Part shown: positions 1 through 8,723 of the stretch, piece by piece
Layout of the letters: the number at the start of each line of letters is the position of its first letter
Position numbering within the stretch: position 1 is the first letter of the stretch
Assembly (NCBI RefSeq): GCF_900111825.1
Contig: NZ_FOJM01000003.1
Location: 368,531-432,530 of the forward strand
Direction of reading: 5' to 3'
DNA from: Pedobacter suwonensis
Lineage (GTDB): Bacteria; Bacteroidota; Bacteroidia; Sphingobacteriales; Sphingobacteriaceae
DNA length: 64,000 nucleotides
Position numbers and translations under genes: made by a program
Notes under the pieces: model-generated
Databases searched by the model: none
What the model was told of the DNA's origin: nothing
Seen by the model: only the letters and a program-made list of their open reading frames with translations

Positions 1-61
1 TTCGGTCGAGATGATGACCTCCATGAAACTCGTTTATTGAAAGATACGGTTTGCACGCAAT

Positions 62-96
62 ACTAAGGACTCCAGACTTAGGACTCAAGACTAATT
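62..96. repeat. heptanucleotide tandem repeat
   Basis: Five successive 7-nt units follow the pattern ACTNNRG (actaagg, actccag, acttagg, actcaag, actaatt). The array runs into the stop codon of the gene on the minus strand. It resembles the short heptamer repeats found between genes in several bacterial groups. No coding role is visible. Confidence 0.6.
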
Positions 97-726
97 AGTC
101 CTGCTCTTATCGCCATCAAAAATCTGCTGCATAAGTTTGCCCCAGGCGAACGGATTAAGCAGTGGATTGGTTTGCACCATATTCTTATTGATCATCCTGT
201 CGAAATTATAACGGTAATTCTGGCTGCCAATTTCCTGCCCATCTCGTGGCAGCGTTTGGATCAAACCATCAATTGAAGAACGCGAAAGATTCTTCTTGGC
301 AATAGCCATATCGTCATCCGCCAGTTTCATTGATAAAAACTCGCGGGTAAATTCTTCAGTGGTTGCCCAGGGGAAAACGCGCACCGAAGGTAAATCGATC
401 ACATTCGCTTTCAATTTAACCATAATGGTGTATTTGCTATCGGGCGTACTTTGTGGTATTACGGTAGAGAATTTTTTGTACCCAATGGCTGTAAATAGTA
501 TCGTATCGCCTGGGTTAACAATAAAGGTAAAATATCCCCTGTAATCGGCACCAACCCTTTTGCTCCTGGCAGAAAGATTGGTAATGGTAACATAAGGTAT
601 TACGTTTGAACTGTCGATATCGGTAATAATCCCGGAAAATTGGATCAGTTTATCCTGAGCCGGCTTTTGTTGTGCAGAAGCGGCTAAAGAAAAAATAAGA
701 CAAATTAGGATAACACAATATCTCAT
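91..726 (-). CDS. secreted carboxypeptidase-regulatory-like domain protein
   Basis: The 211-residue product starts with a clear signal peptide (MRYCVILICLIFSLAASAQQ) and is therefore exported. Residues about 28-110 resemble the CarboxypepD_reg-like beta-sandwich (FSGIITD, then YRGYFTFIVNPGDTILF, then IGYKKF), the fold found at the N-terminus of many Bacteroidota outer-membrane receptors. Here it stands alone and is followed by about 100 residues without a recognised domain. There is no barrel or TonB-plug region, so it is not a truncated SusC-type receptor. The function is unknown; a periplasmic or cell-surface location is inferred. Confidence 0.75.
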   Translation of the reverse strand: MRYCVILICLIFSLAASAQQKPAQDKLIQFSGIITDIDSSNVIPYVTITNLSARSKRVGADYRGYFTFIVNPGDTILFTAIGYKKFSTVIPQSTPDSKYTIMVKLKANVIDLPSVRVFPWATTEEFTREFLSMKLADDDMAIAKKNLSRSSIDGLIQTLPRDGQEIGSQNYRYNFDRMINKNMVQTNPLLNPFAWGKLMQQIFDGDKSRTN

Positions 727-779
727 TAATACAAAAGTAATTTTATTAATAAAACTTCCTTGTTAAATAGTGTTAAAGC

Positions 780-1025
780 TTATTCTTGTTCAGCCATGTT
801 AACGGCAACCACAGATGTAATCTGAGGAACAGCTTTCATAATGGCCTGTTCAATACCAGATTTCATCGTCATAAAGCTCATTGGGCAAGAACCGCAATTG
901 CCTAAAAGCTTAAGCTTTACCGTGCCTTCAGCTGTAATTTCTTCAACAGAAACATCCCCTCCATCAGCCTTTAAATACGGCCTGATAGTTTCCAATGCCT
1001 GTTCTACTTCTTCTGTTAAATTCAT
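780..1025 (-). CDS. NifU-like C-terminal domain Fe-S scaffold protein
   Basis: This 81-residue protein consists of the NifU C-terminal (Nfu) domain. The cluster-binding CxxC is in GNCGSCPMS, about residues 43-46, preceded by the typical LKADGGDVSVEEI. Nfu proteins bind a [4Fe-4S] cluster between two monomers and pass it to apo-enzymes in the cytosol. The gene lies 34 nt downstream of the Mrp-type ATPase gene on the same strand, so the two probably form a small Fe-S delivery operon. Length and motif fit the family well. Confidence 0.9.
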   Translation of the reverse strand: MNLTEEVEQALETIRPYLKADGGDVSVEEITAEGTVKLKLLGNCGSCPMSFMTMKSGIEQAIMKAVPQITSVVAVNMAEQE

Positions 1026-1059
1026 TATATATATTTTAATTTATAAAAATAGTAATTTT

Positions 1060-2136
1060 TTAGCAATTCACGATTTGTGCATTGTTAATGGAGATCTGTT
1101 GTGCAATCTTACTGGCAATATCTCCAAATACAACACCCAATAACGGGTTTTGATTTAGTGCTACAGGTTTTCCTTTGTCACCAGCTTCGGCAATACTTTG
1201 GATAATTGGAATTTCTCCCAGAAACGGCACATCAAAACGCGATGCAAGCTCTGTACCGCCACCTTTTCCAAAAATATAATATTTGTTCTCCGGCAATTCG
1301 GCTGGTGTAAAATACGACATGTTTTCTATAACGCCTAAAATAGGGATATTAATTCCAGGCATTCTGAACATCGCCAGGCCTTTATGCGTATCAGCCAGTG
1401 CTACCTGTTGCGGTGTAGTAACCACTACTGCCCCCGAAATTGGAAAACTTTGGGTAATGGTAATGTGGATATCGCCCGTTCCCGGTGGAAGATCTACAAC
1501 CAGGTAATCCAGTTCTCCCCAGTTGGTATCATTAAACAATTGTTTTACCGCATTCGAGGCCATTGGTCCACGCCAGGGTACGGGTTGGCCAGGATCAGCA
1601 AAAAAACCAAGAGATAACAGTTTAATGCCATACTTTTCAATTGGCAAAATTTTGGTCTTTCCATCAGCCGTTTCTTCGGCAGCAGGTTTGGCATCAACCA
1701 GATCGAACATGGTTGGTACCGATGGACCATAAATATCAGCATCAATAAGGCCAACCTTGGCACCATCTTTAGCCAATACAACCGCCAGATTGCTTGCAAC
1801 GGTAGATTTACCAACACCTCCTTTGCCAGATGAAACCAAAATAATGTTTTTGATGTTATCTAATGATGATGAATTGCTGGGCTGAGTAACCCTTGACGTT
1901 ACATTGATCATTACCTCCGCAGCGGCTGATACAAAATGCCTGATGGCATTTGTACAGGCATTTTTCAGCATTTCTTTCATCGGACATGCCGGCGTGGTAA
2001 GCTCTAATGTAAAGTTGACCTGGTTATCTGTGATCTGTAAATCTTTGATCATGTTTAAAGTAACCAGATCTTTTTTAAGATCGGGATCTTCAACATTTTT
2101 AAGCGCATCTAAAACTTGTTGCGGGCTAATCTGCAT
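1060..2136 (-). CDS. Mrp/ApbC-type Fe-S cluster carrier ATPase
   Basis: The 358-residue protein has an N-terminal MIP18-like domain (about 1-85) followed by a ParA/MinD-type ATPase. The deviant Walker A is SSGKGGVGKSTVASNLA (about 102-118) and the switch region is VDLPPGTGDIHIT. Family members carry [4Fe-4S] clusters to target proteins. The C-terminal region where many Mrp proteins have a bridging CxxC reads NMSYFTPAELPENKYYIF and has no cysteine. The cysteines present are scattered near residues 50-60 and at the extreme C-terminus. Cluster binding may differ from the enterobacterial protein, or clusters may be held by the adjacent NifU-like protein. Confidence 0.88.
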   Translation of the reverse strand: MQISPQQVLDALKNVEDPDLKKDLVTLNMIKDLQITDNQVNFTLELTTPACPMKEMLKNACTNAIRHFVSAAAEVMINVTSRVTQPSNSSSLDNIKNIILVSSGKGGVGKSTVASNLAVVLAKDGAKVGLIDADIYGPSVPTMFDLVDAKPAAEETADGKTKILPIEKYGIKLLSLGFFADPGQPVPWRGPMASNAVKQLFNDTNWGELDYLVVDLPPGTGDIHITITQSFPISGAVVVTTPQQVALADTHKGLAMFRMPGINIPILGVIENMSYFTPAELPENKYYIFGKGGGTELASRFDVPFLGEIPIIQSIAEAGDKGKPVALNQNPLLGVVFGDIASKIAQQISINNAQIVNC

Positions 2137-2267
2137 GGTATTAATTTAAATTCAAAATTAACAAAACATAGCCACAAATACTTTTATTTAGGCTTTTTAA
2201 CTGTAATTTTAACACGAAATAAACATTTAATTGTTACGTTTAAGCAATTAACCATTTTAACGACTAT

Positions 2268-4433
2268 ATGCGAATACCAAAAATTAAGATCCCCAAAAAA
2301 TATTTGAAAATCGGAGCCTGGTTTTTAGGTGTTTTTGTTGTTGTTTGTATTGCTTTTGGAGCCGTAGCCTACAGCAAAAGGGAAGCGCTTCTTAAAAAGA
2401 TGGTGGCCAAAGCAATCGCTAAGGCCGACAAAGATTACAACCTGGAAGTTAAAATCGGATCAGCAGATTTTGCCGGGTTCAGCACCGTTAAAATGACCAA
2501 TATTTCTATAGTTCCTAAAGAACGCGATACCCTTTCAAACATTAATGAGCTGAGTGTTAGCGTTAAGCTTTTTCCTTTAATTTTCGGCAACGTAAAACTT
2601 TCGGAAATAAAACTGAAAGAAGGTTATGTGAATATAGTGCTAAAAGATTCGACCACTAATATCGATTTCATCTTAAAACGGAAGAAAAAAGACAGCATTC
2701 AGACCAGTCAAAAAGCAAATTTATCAGAAATTGCCAGCAACATTTTAAATCAGGTGTTATATAAAATCCCTGACGATATGGATGTGAAGAATATGATTTT
2801 TAAGCTAAATGATCATGATACAGCCAAACTGAGCTTTGCAACCACTGCTACAATTGATGGAGGAGATTTAAAATCGACCATTGACGTAAACAACAACGAA
2901 TCTACGTGGCATGTCAATGGGTATGTTGATCCGGGAAGTAAAAAGTTAAACTTTTTAGCCTATGCCGATGGAAAAAAGCTGGAATTGCCTTACCTCAACA
3001 ATAAATTACACGCCAGGCTTAGTTTCGACACGTTACAAACTGAATTAAAAAATGCCAAATATAGTGGCGATGATTATAAGATATCGGGCTCCTGGTCAGT
3101 TAAAAATATGTTGATCAATCAGCCCCGTATTGCATCAAATGATATTATTGTACAAAGCGCAAAACTGGATGCCGATATTTTAGTCGGACCTAACTACATT
3201 GCCTTAGACAGCACCTCCACAGCCTATTTAAAAAATGCACAGATCCACCCTTTTGTTAAGTATACCTTAGGGAAAAACAAAATATATGAACTAAAGCTCA
3301 ATGCCGAAGAACAGGATGCACAAGCGGTTTTAGACGCATTTCCACAAGGTTTGTTTGAATCGCTGGAAGGATTAAAAGTACAAGGTAAGGTTAAATACAG
3401 CCTTAATTTTTACCTGGATACTAAGATACCCGACAGTGTTCGCTTCAACTCTACACTCACACCGGTCAATTTTAAAATCTTGCAGTGGGGCAAAACCAAT
3501 CTGCAAAAAATTAACAATACTTTCATTTATACACCCTATGAATATGGCAAGCCGATGCGCGATATTACCATTGGCCCGTCAAACCCGAATTTCACCCCCT
3601 TATCTGCCATTTCAAAGAATTTTATCAACGCCGTTTTAACGGCAGAAGATCCTTCCTTTTTTACCCATAATGGTTTTGTGGAAGAATCGATCCGCAAATC
3701 AATCGCTGTAAATTTTAAGGAAAAGAAATTTAAGCGCGGGGGCAGTACCATCAGCATGCAGCTGGTGAAAAATGTGTACTTAAGCCGTCAGAAAACTTTG
3801 GCCCGTAAAGCCGAAGAGATCTTAATTGTCTGGCTTATCGAGCATAACCGCCTCATCAGTAAACAACGCATGTTGGAGGTATATTTTAATATTATTGAGC
3901 TGGGGCAAAACATTTATGGTATAGGGGAGGCCTCAAGGTATTATTTTGGAAAGCAACCAGCAGATTTAACTATTGGTGAAGGATTATTTCTTGCCAGTAT
4001 TGTTCCCAAACCAAAAGCTTCGATGTATAAATTTATGGCCGATGGCAGCCTGAAACCTTATATGTTCAACTATTTCAGGTTTATGGGCAATATTATGGCC
4101 AGAAAAGGTCTAACGCCTGGCGATACCTCAGGTTACGGCTTTTATAATGTTCGCTTAAGGGAAGGTTTGCGTCGTTACCTGGCTCCAGATACGGCCGTTG
4201 TTGATACCTCTGCTTTCGATGATGATGGAGATGGATTGCCCGTTGTAATTGTTCAAGATAAAAATAAAAGCTTCTTCGAACGCCTCTTTGGTGGCAACCC
4301 TAAAAAAGACACCACCAACAATAAGCAGATGAACGCTCCGGCCGATACCACCAAGACAAAAAAACAGTTGAGGCAGGAGCGAAGGGAAGAACGGAGACGC
4401 CAGAAGGAACTTGAAAAGAGCCTGGAGCAGTAG
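2268..4433 (+). CDS. AsmA-like/GT51 transglycosylase fusion protein
   Basis: The 721-residue protein is anchored by one N-terminal membrane segment (about residues 14-32). A long periplasmic AsmA-like region follows, to about residue 420. A peptidoglycan glycosyltransferase (GT51) domain then spans about 445-620. GT51 motifs are visible: AEDPSFFTHNG with the catalytic Glu near 459, RGGSTISMQLVKN near 490, and MLEVYFNIIELGQNIYGIG. There is no transpeptidase domain, so it should polymerise lipid II glycan strands without cross-linking. The C-terminus has an Asp-rich patch and a Lys/Arg/Glu-rich tail. It is divergent from the Fe-S genes and monocistronic. Confidence 0.85.
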   Translation: MRIPKIKIPKKYLKIGAWFLGVFVVVCIAFGAVAYSKREALLKKMVAKAIAKADKDYNLEVKIGSADFAGFSTVKMTNISIVPKERDTLSNINELSVSVKLFPLIFGNVKLSEIKLKEGYVNIVLKDSTTNIDFILKRKKKDSIQTSQKANLSEIASNILNQVLYKIPDDMDVKNMIFKLNDHDTAKLSFATTATIDGGDLKSTIDVNNNESTWHVNGYVDPGSKKLNFLAYADGKKLELPYLNNKLHARLSFDTLQTELKNAKYSGDDYKISGSWSVKNMLINQPRIASNDIIVQSAKLDADILVGPNYIALDSTSTAYLKNAQIHPFVKYTLGKNKIYELKLNAEEQDAQAVLDAFPQGLFESLEGLKVQGKVKYSLNFYLDTKIPDSVRFNSTLTPVNFKILQWGKTNLQKINNTFIYTPYEYGKPMRDITIGPSNPNFTPLSAISKNFINAVLTAEDPSFFTHNGFVEESIRKSIAVNFKEKKFKRGGSTISMQLVKNVYLSRQKTLARKAEEILIVWLIEHNRLISKQRMLEVYFNIIELGQNIYGIGEASRYYFGKQPADLTIGEGLFLASIVPKPKASMYKFMADGSLKPYMFNYFRFMGNIMARKGLTPGDTSGYGFYNVRLREGLRRYLAPDTAVVDTSAFDDDGDGLPVVIVQDKNKSFFERLFGGNPKKDTTNNKQMNAPADTTKTKKQLRQERREERRRQKELEKSLEQ

Positions 4434-4585
4434 TTTTGAGTTGCGCATCTGAAGCCTGAACTTGGGTAACAGGTTTTTAGTTAGCGGTTGTCAATTCGCA
4501 AAACAACCCAACAATAAAACAATCATCAACAAAAACCTTACAACTTTCCAACATTAAAACCTTTTTCAAACAATAACAAAGCAGC

Positions 4586-5128
4586 ATGCACAAAATAAAA
4601 GTAGAGGATAAAGAATTCGAGATATTTTTAGAAAATGATACCTTAAACAAAAGAATCCGCTTGCTGGGTATCCAGATGAATGTAGATTATGAGAATAAAT
4701 GCCCTTTATTCATCGGTGTGCTAAATGGCAGCTTCCTGTTTATGGCTGACCTGATTAAAGAGATTGATATACCTTGCGAAGTTGCTTTTATGCGTGTCGC
4801 ATCCTATGAAGGAACAGCAAGTTCGGGAAATGTAAAAGAACTGATCGGATTGCCAGATAATCTGGAAGGCAGAGATATCGTTATTGTGGAAGATATTGTT
4901 GATACAGGCCTGACTTTAACACATATTTTAAAAACGATAAAGGAAAAAAATCCGGCTTCCGTTAAAGTAGCTTCTCTTTTGCTTAAACCAAGTGCTTTAA
5001 AACACGAAATTGAAGCCTTAGAATACGTTGGCTTTGAAATACCTAATGAGTTTGTAGTGGGTTACGGGCTGGATTATAATGGCCTTGGCAGAAACCTGAC
5101 AGATATTTACAGAGCAACGGGCGCATAA
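4586..5128 (+). CDS. hpt: hypoxanthine phosphoribosyltransferase
   Basis: The 180-residue enzyme is a type I phosphoribosyltransferase that converts hypoxanthine (and usually guanine) plus PRPP to the nucleotide in purine salvage. The PRPP-binding loop is VIVEDIVDTGLTL at about residues 98-110. The N-terminal FIGVLNGSFLFMADL is typical of bacterial Hpt. Length is normal. It is followed after 55 nt by the decarboxylase gene on the same strand, but a promoter-like box in the gap suggests separate expression. Confidence 0.92.
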   Translation: MHKIKVEDKEFEIFLENDTLNKRIRLLGIQMNVDYENKCPLFIGVLNGSFLFMADLIKEIDIPCEVAFMRVASYEGTASSGNVKELIGLPDNLEGRDIVIVEDIVDTGLTLTHILKTIKEKNPASVKVASLLLKPSALKHEIEALEYVGFEIPNEFVVGYGLDYNGLGRNLTDIYRATGA

Positions 5129-5156
5129 TTTTTAGATTGGATTAATTTATTTTTCG

Positions 5157-5164
5157 CACCTTTG
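5157..5164 (+). promoter_or_regulatory. possible promoter -7 box for psd
   Basis: CACCTTTG matches the Bacteroidota -7 consensus TAnnTTTG at all but one fixed position and lies 19 nt before the decarboxylase start codon. A TTG at 5137-5139 could be the -33 element, but the 17-nt spacer is shorter than usual. Confidence 0.4.
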
Positions 5165-5183
5165 CCCTATAATTTCTAAAACA

Positions 5184-5843
5184 ATGACCATACATAAAGA
5201 AGGCTACACCACTATTGCCTTAAGCATATTGTTTATCTTCGTAATCAACGCCATAGTCGATTATAAATACCATGACATTACCTGGTTGCGCTGGTTTATC
5301 TATATCTTTTCCGCTGCTTTATTTATTATTGTGCTGCAATTTTTCCGCAACCCTAGCCGCAGCTTTTCTTCAGGCGATAATCTGGTGATTTGCCCTGCAG
5401 ATGGAAAAGTTGTGGTAATTGAAGAGACGGAAGAAGGCGAATATTTTAAAGATAAACGTTTACAGGTTTCGATTTTTATGTCGCCCGTAAATGTGCACAT
5501 TAACCGTAATCCGATTTCGGGGGTAGTGAAATTTTTCAAATATCACCCTGGAAAATACCTTGCCGCCTGGAATCCAAAATCTTCTACTGAAAATGAGCGT
5601 ACGACCACCGTTGTTGAACATAAAAACGGCACGCCCGTATTGTTCCGTCAAATTGCAGGTGCCTTAGCGCGCAGAATTGTATGGTACGTTAAAGAAGGCG
5701 ATCAGGTGGTACAAACCGAGCAGTTTGGTTTCATCAAATTTGGATCAAGGGTGGATGTTTTTCTTCCGGTAGGCACCAAAGTTAATGTAGAGCTGAACCA
5801 GGTTGTAAAGGGTGGGATCACTACCCTGGCAACCTTAAGTTAA
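5184..5843 (+). CDS. psd: phosphatidylserine decarboxylase (short archaeal-type)
   Basis: This 219-residue pro-enzyme makes phosphatidylethanolamine from phosphatidylserine. Two hydrophobic segments at about residues 10-25 and 35-53 place it in the inner membrane. The self-cleavage site is the Gly-Ser of IKFGSRVD (about Gly187-Ser188), where the Ser becomes the pyruvoyl group. The short length and GS cleavage pair match the archaeal/Bacteroidota subfamily rather than the longer LGST enzymes. The phosphatidylserine synthase partner is not in the window; cdsA, which acts earlier in the pathway, is about 37 kb away. Confidence 0.9.
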   Translation: MTIHKEGYTTIALSILFIFVINAIVDYKYHDITWLRWFIYIFSAALFIIVLQFFRNPSRSFSSGDNLVICPADGKVVVIEETEEGEYFKDKRLQVSIFMSPVNVHINRNPISGVVKFFKYHPGKYLAAWNPKSSTENERTTTVVEHKNGTPVLFRQIAGALARRIVWYVKEGDQVVQTEQFGFIKFGSRVDVFLPVGTKVNVELNQVVKGGITTLATLS

Positions 5844-5862
5844 AGACATTAAATAAATGTAT

Positions 5863-5901
5863 AAAAAAGCCGTCCCGATGTAAAATCGTGACGGCTTTTT
5901 T
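5863..5901 (+). terminator. intrinsic terminator after psd
   Basis: An inverted repeat with arms containing AAAAAAGCCGTC and GACGGCTTTTTT is extended inside by CGAT/ATCG and ends in a T run, 19 nt after the psd stop codon. The A run on the other side lets it work in both directions. Confidence 0.85.
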
Positions 5902-5980
5902 GTGGTTACCATTTGATTAACATGATGTTCTGTGATGAGACAAACCACGGCAACTGAAAGGGATTTTAAAACACTAAAGA

Positions 5981-6094
5981 ATCCACCTAAACCTAATAGC
6001 AACGGAAAGCCCGGATCCCGATTTTCATCGGGAGAGGACTTGTAGTGGATAGCAGGAGCAAACTTTAATCATTATCACAGGCTTTGCTTTCCAA
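5981..6094. repeat. structured intergenic repeat, family A copy 1
   Basis: The space between convergent psd and the mscS-like gene (5844-6189) holds this element. It has a small hairpin CCCGAT-TTTC-ATCGGG at 6017-6032 and an outer closing stem GGAAAGC (6004-6010) with GCTTTCC (6086-6092). Blocks CCACCTAAACCT, TTTCATCGG, AGC(A/G)GGAGC, CATTATCA and TGCTTTCCAAA recur in the same order in a second copy near 46.4 kb. It is not protein coding. Confidence 0.65.
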
Positions 6095-6189
6095 AAAAGC
6101 AACTTTTTCCCTTATCCGTTGTACTTTCTGTATGGCAATTTCTTTAATTTACGCAGCGGTTTGTGGAAATACAAACCAAAGGATCAGAA

Positions 6190-7368
6190 CTAATCCATAG
6201 CATCATTACCCACTTCTTTTTCTGTTGCGGCGTTACCGAGTGGCCTGTCGCTGATTAAACGTTGTGTAGGGTAAGCAAAATCCGATTTATTCCTAACTAC
6301 GATCTCCATAATCTCCAGGTTAATTTCCTGCCTGATTTTCAGGAATTCAACCGAATCAAGTACGGTTACGAAATAATTGATTTCCACGTTCAGGCTTGAA
6401 TCGCCAAAGCTTTTAAAGGAGGCATTTCCATCATCGCTGGTACCTTCATGGTTGTTGATATAATCCTGGATTTCGGAAATAATTTTTCTTAAGGAATCTG
6501 AACTGGTTTCGTAGGTAAGTCCGATTACAAATGATACCTTACGCGAATTTCGCAAGGAGAGATTTTCCAAAACCCCATCAATCATACCCCTATTGGGTAG
6601 GGTAGCCATGGTTCTCTCAGAAGTCCTGATCCTTGTACTCCTAAAACCAACCTTTTCTACAGTACCTTCTACACCATCAACCTTTACCAGATCGCCCACC
6701 ACAAAAGGCTTATCTAAAAATATGGTAAAAGAACCGATCAAGTTCTCCAGGTTCTCTTTCGCGGCCAAAGCAATGGCAATACCACCAATACCCAATCCGG
6801 TGATCAGGGTTAACACGTTAACTTCGAAAACAAAACCCAGCAGCGTGAAAAAACCGATAAAAATTACAGTTGTTTTAAGTAATTCTTTTAAAAAAGGCAC
6901 TAATTGATCGTCAGACTTATTTGCGGTAAGCGATGCTTTAAATAACAACACGTGGGTAATAAAATCAATTATCCTTAAAATAATCCAAAAAAACGATAGG
7001 ATGATGCCAAACAAAAATATCCGGTCGATACAATCGCCAATAGATACCGGTATAGACTCTTTAACCTTTCCGATTAACTTGCTGTAATGGAATACAGTTA
7101 CCTCTAAAGGGTGTTTCAACTGGTTGATTGAAAGATAAAGCGTGGTTAACAGAATGAAAACCTCTATTGGCTTTACCAGCAGTGCCACAAAAGCTTCATC
7201 ATGTGATTGGTTTGAAAAGTTCCTGAAAAGCTTAAAAAGCAGCTTGCTTAACAGCTTAGAGACGATATTTTTGAAAACCAAGCCGAAAAGAAGTATTCCT
7301 CCGAAAAGGAAATAATCCTTTATGGTATTGCCCCAAAAAACCTGATTGAAAAAAGCAGAGTCTAACAT
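6190..7368 (-). CDS. MscS-family mechanosensitive channel
   Basis: The 392-residue membrane protein has four or five hydrophobic segments in the first 200 residues. The MscS pore and beta domains follow: GLGIGGIAIALAAKENLENL (about 195-214, pore-lining helix), then DKPFVVGDLVKVDGVEGTVE and RTSERTMATLPN. Such channels open under membrane tension to release osmolytes. The gene is monocistronic, between the psd terminator region and the rplS terminator. Family assignment is firm; the subtype is not defined. Confidence 0.9.
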   Translation of the reverse strand: MLDSAFFNQVFWGNTIKDYFLFGGILLFGLVFKNIVSKLLSKLLFKLFRNFSNQSHDEAFVALLVKPIEVFILLTTLYLSINQLKHPLEVTVFHYSKLIGKVKESIPVSIGDCIDRIFLFGIILSFFWIILRIIDFITHVLLFKASLTANKSDDQLVPFLKELLKTTVIFIGFFTLLGFVFEVNVLTLITGLGIGGIAIALAAKENLENLIGSFTIFLDKPFVVGDLVKVDGVEGTVEKVGFRSTRIRTSERTMATLPNRGMIDGVLENLSLRNSRKVSFVIGLTYETSSDSLRKIISEIQDYINNHEGTSDDGNASFKSFGDSSLNVEINYFVTVLDSVEFLKIRQEINLEIMEIVVRNKSDFAYPTQRLISDRPLGNAATEKEVGNDAMD

Positions 7369-7385
7369 TTAACAAAGGTATAAAC

Positions 7386-7416
7386 AAAAAAACCTCCACG
7401 AAATTAATCGTGAAGG
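7386..7416 (-). terminator. intrinsic terminator of the rplS transcript
   Basis: Read on the minus strand, CCTTCACGA and TCGTGGAGG form a 9-bp stem (one G-T pair) followed by TTTTTTT. It begins about 22 nt after the rplS stop codon. Confidence 0.85.
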
Positions 7417-7438
7417 CTATATCTTATAATAAAGAATA

Positions 7439-7786
7439 TTATTTTCTCAAAGATTTGATACGAGCAGCCTTACCGGTTAAAGCACGTAAATAGAACAATT
7501 TCGCTCTACGAACTTTACCATAGCTATTCACTTCAACTTTCTCGATGTTAGGAGAACTAAAAGGGAAAATACGTTCAACACCAACGCCGTTGCTCATTTT
7601 ACGAACAGTAAAAGTTTCGTTAGCACCTGCACTGTTACGTTGTATTACAACACCTTGGTAAATTTGAACACGTTCTTTATTACCTTCGCGAATTTTATAG
7701 TGTACGCTCACTGTATCGCCAGACTTGAACGCAGGAAAATCTTTTTTCGCGATGGCCTGCTCTTCAACAAATTTTACTAAATCCAT
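7439..7786 (-). CDS. rplS: 50S ribosomal protein L19
   Basis: The 115-residue protein has the typical L19 pattern: [20 protein letters not shown], then [19 protein letters not shown], and the basic C-terminus. L19 sits at the subunit interface. It is the last gene of the rpsP-rimM-trmD-rplS group, 138 nt downstream of trmD and followed by a terminator. The AT-rich gap before it may hold its own promoter, though no clear box is visible. Confidence 0.96.
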   Translation of the reverse strand: MDLVKFVEEQAIAKKDFPAFKSGDTVSVHYKIREGNKERVQIYQGVVIQRNSAGANETFTVRKMSNGVGVERIFPFSSPNIEKVEVNSYGKVRRAKLFYLRALTGKAARIKSLRK

Positions 7787-7924
7787 GATTTTAAGCTATT
7801 AAATCGATATTTCATCCCGTGAAAATCGGATTGCAATATTAGGGATTATTTTCGATAAAAAAAAACCTATTTTAATTTTTTCCACATTCTTAATGAATTC
7901 CACATTTGATTGTGTTAATTGCTT

Positions 7925-8599
7925 CTATTCCAAAAGATCAGGACGACGGGCTTTGGTCCGTTCTAAAGCCTGTTCATGCCTCCATTCGTTCACTTTTGCC
8001 TCATGGCCGCTCAATAAAACATCAGGCACCTTATGTCCACGCCAATCTGCAGGACGGGTATAAACCGGCGCATCCAGCAGTTCGCCTTGAAAACTATCCG
8101 ACAGGGCAGAAGTCTCATCATTTAAAACCCCGGGGATTAAACGTACCACAGCATCTACCACAATTGCTGCCGGCAGCTCTCCTCCGCTTAAAACATAATC
8201 ACCAACAGATATCTCTCTTGTTACGAAAATATCCCGTATACGCTGATCTATGCCTTTGTAGTGGCCACACAAAATAATGATGTTCTTTTTTATAGATAGC
8301 TCATTGGCCATGCTCTGGTTTAACGTAACACCATCCGGACTCATGAATATTACCTCATCATATTCCCTTTCTGCCTGAAGTTTTTCGATACAGGCAGCAA
8401 AAGGTTCGATGCTCATTACCATACCACTACCACCGCCGTATTGGTAATCATCTACACTTTTTTGCTTGTTGGTGGCATAATCTCTCAGGTTATGCACAAC
8501 AATTTCGGCAATGCCCTTTTTTTGTGCACGATGCAATATAGAATGGGCAAAAGGGCTTTCTAATAACGCAGGTAAAACAGTAATAATATCGAAACGCAT
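7925..8599 (-). CDS. trmD: tRNA (guanine-N1-)-methyltransferase
   Basis: The 224-residue SPOUT-class enzyme methylates G37 of tRNAs reading CNN/CGG codons, which prevents frameshifting. Signature segments are [10 protein letters not shown] at the N-terminus, [26 protein letters not shown] and [14 protein letters not shown], the last two forming the SAM-binding knot. Size is normal. Two exported-protein genes separate it from rimM, unlike the compact arrangement of Proteobacteria. Confidence 0.96.
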   Translation of the reverse strand: MRFDIITVLPALLESPFAHSILHRAQKKGIAEIVVHNLRDYATNKQKSVDDYQYGGGSGMVMSIEPFAACIEKLQAEREYDEVIFMSPDGVTLNQSMANELSIKKNIIILCGHYKGIDQRIRDIFVTREISVGDYVLSGGELPAAIVVDAVVRLIPGVLNDETSALSDSFQGELLDAPVYTRPADWRGHKVPDVLLSGHEAKVNEWRHEQALERTKARRPDLLE

Positions 8600-8723
8600 G
8601 AAGCAAAGGTAAGGCTTTTGACGGTCAAATGTAAATAAGCCGAACCGGGATCAACACCTGTGTATATTGGCAAAATAACTGACTAATATTTAGCGTTATA
8701 GCACTCCTGACCAAGACAGATAT

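Noticed and set aside
1..61. End of a gene or repeat at the left edge
   Set aside because: Too short to assign; no open frame or complete palindrome.
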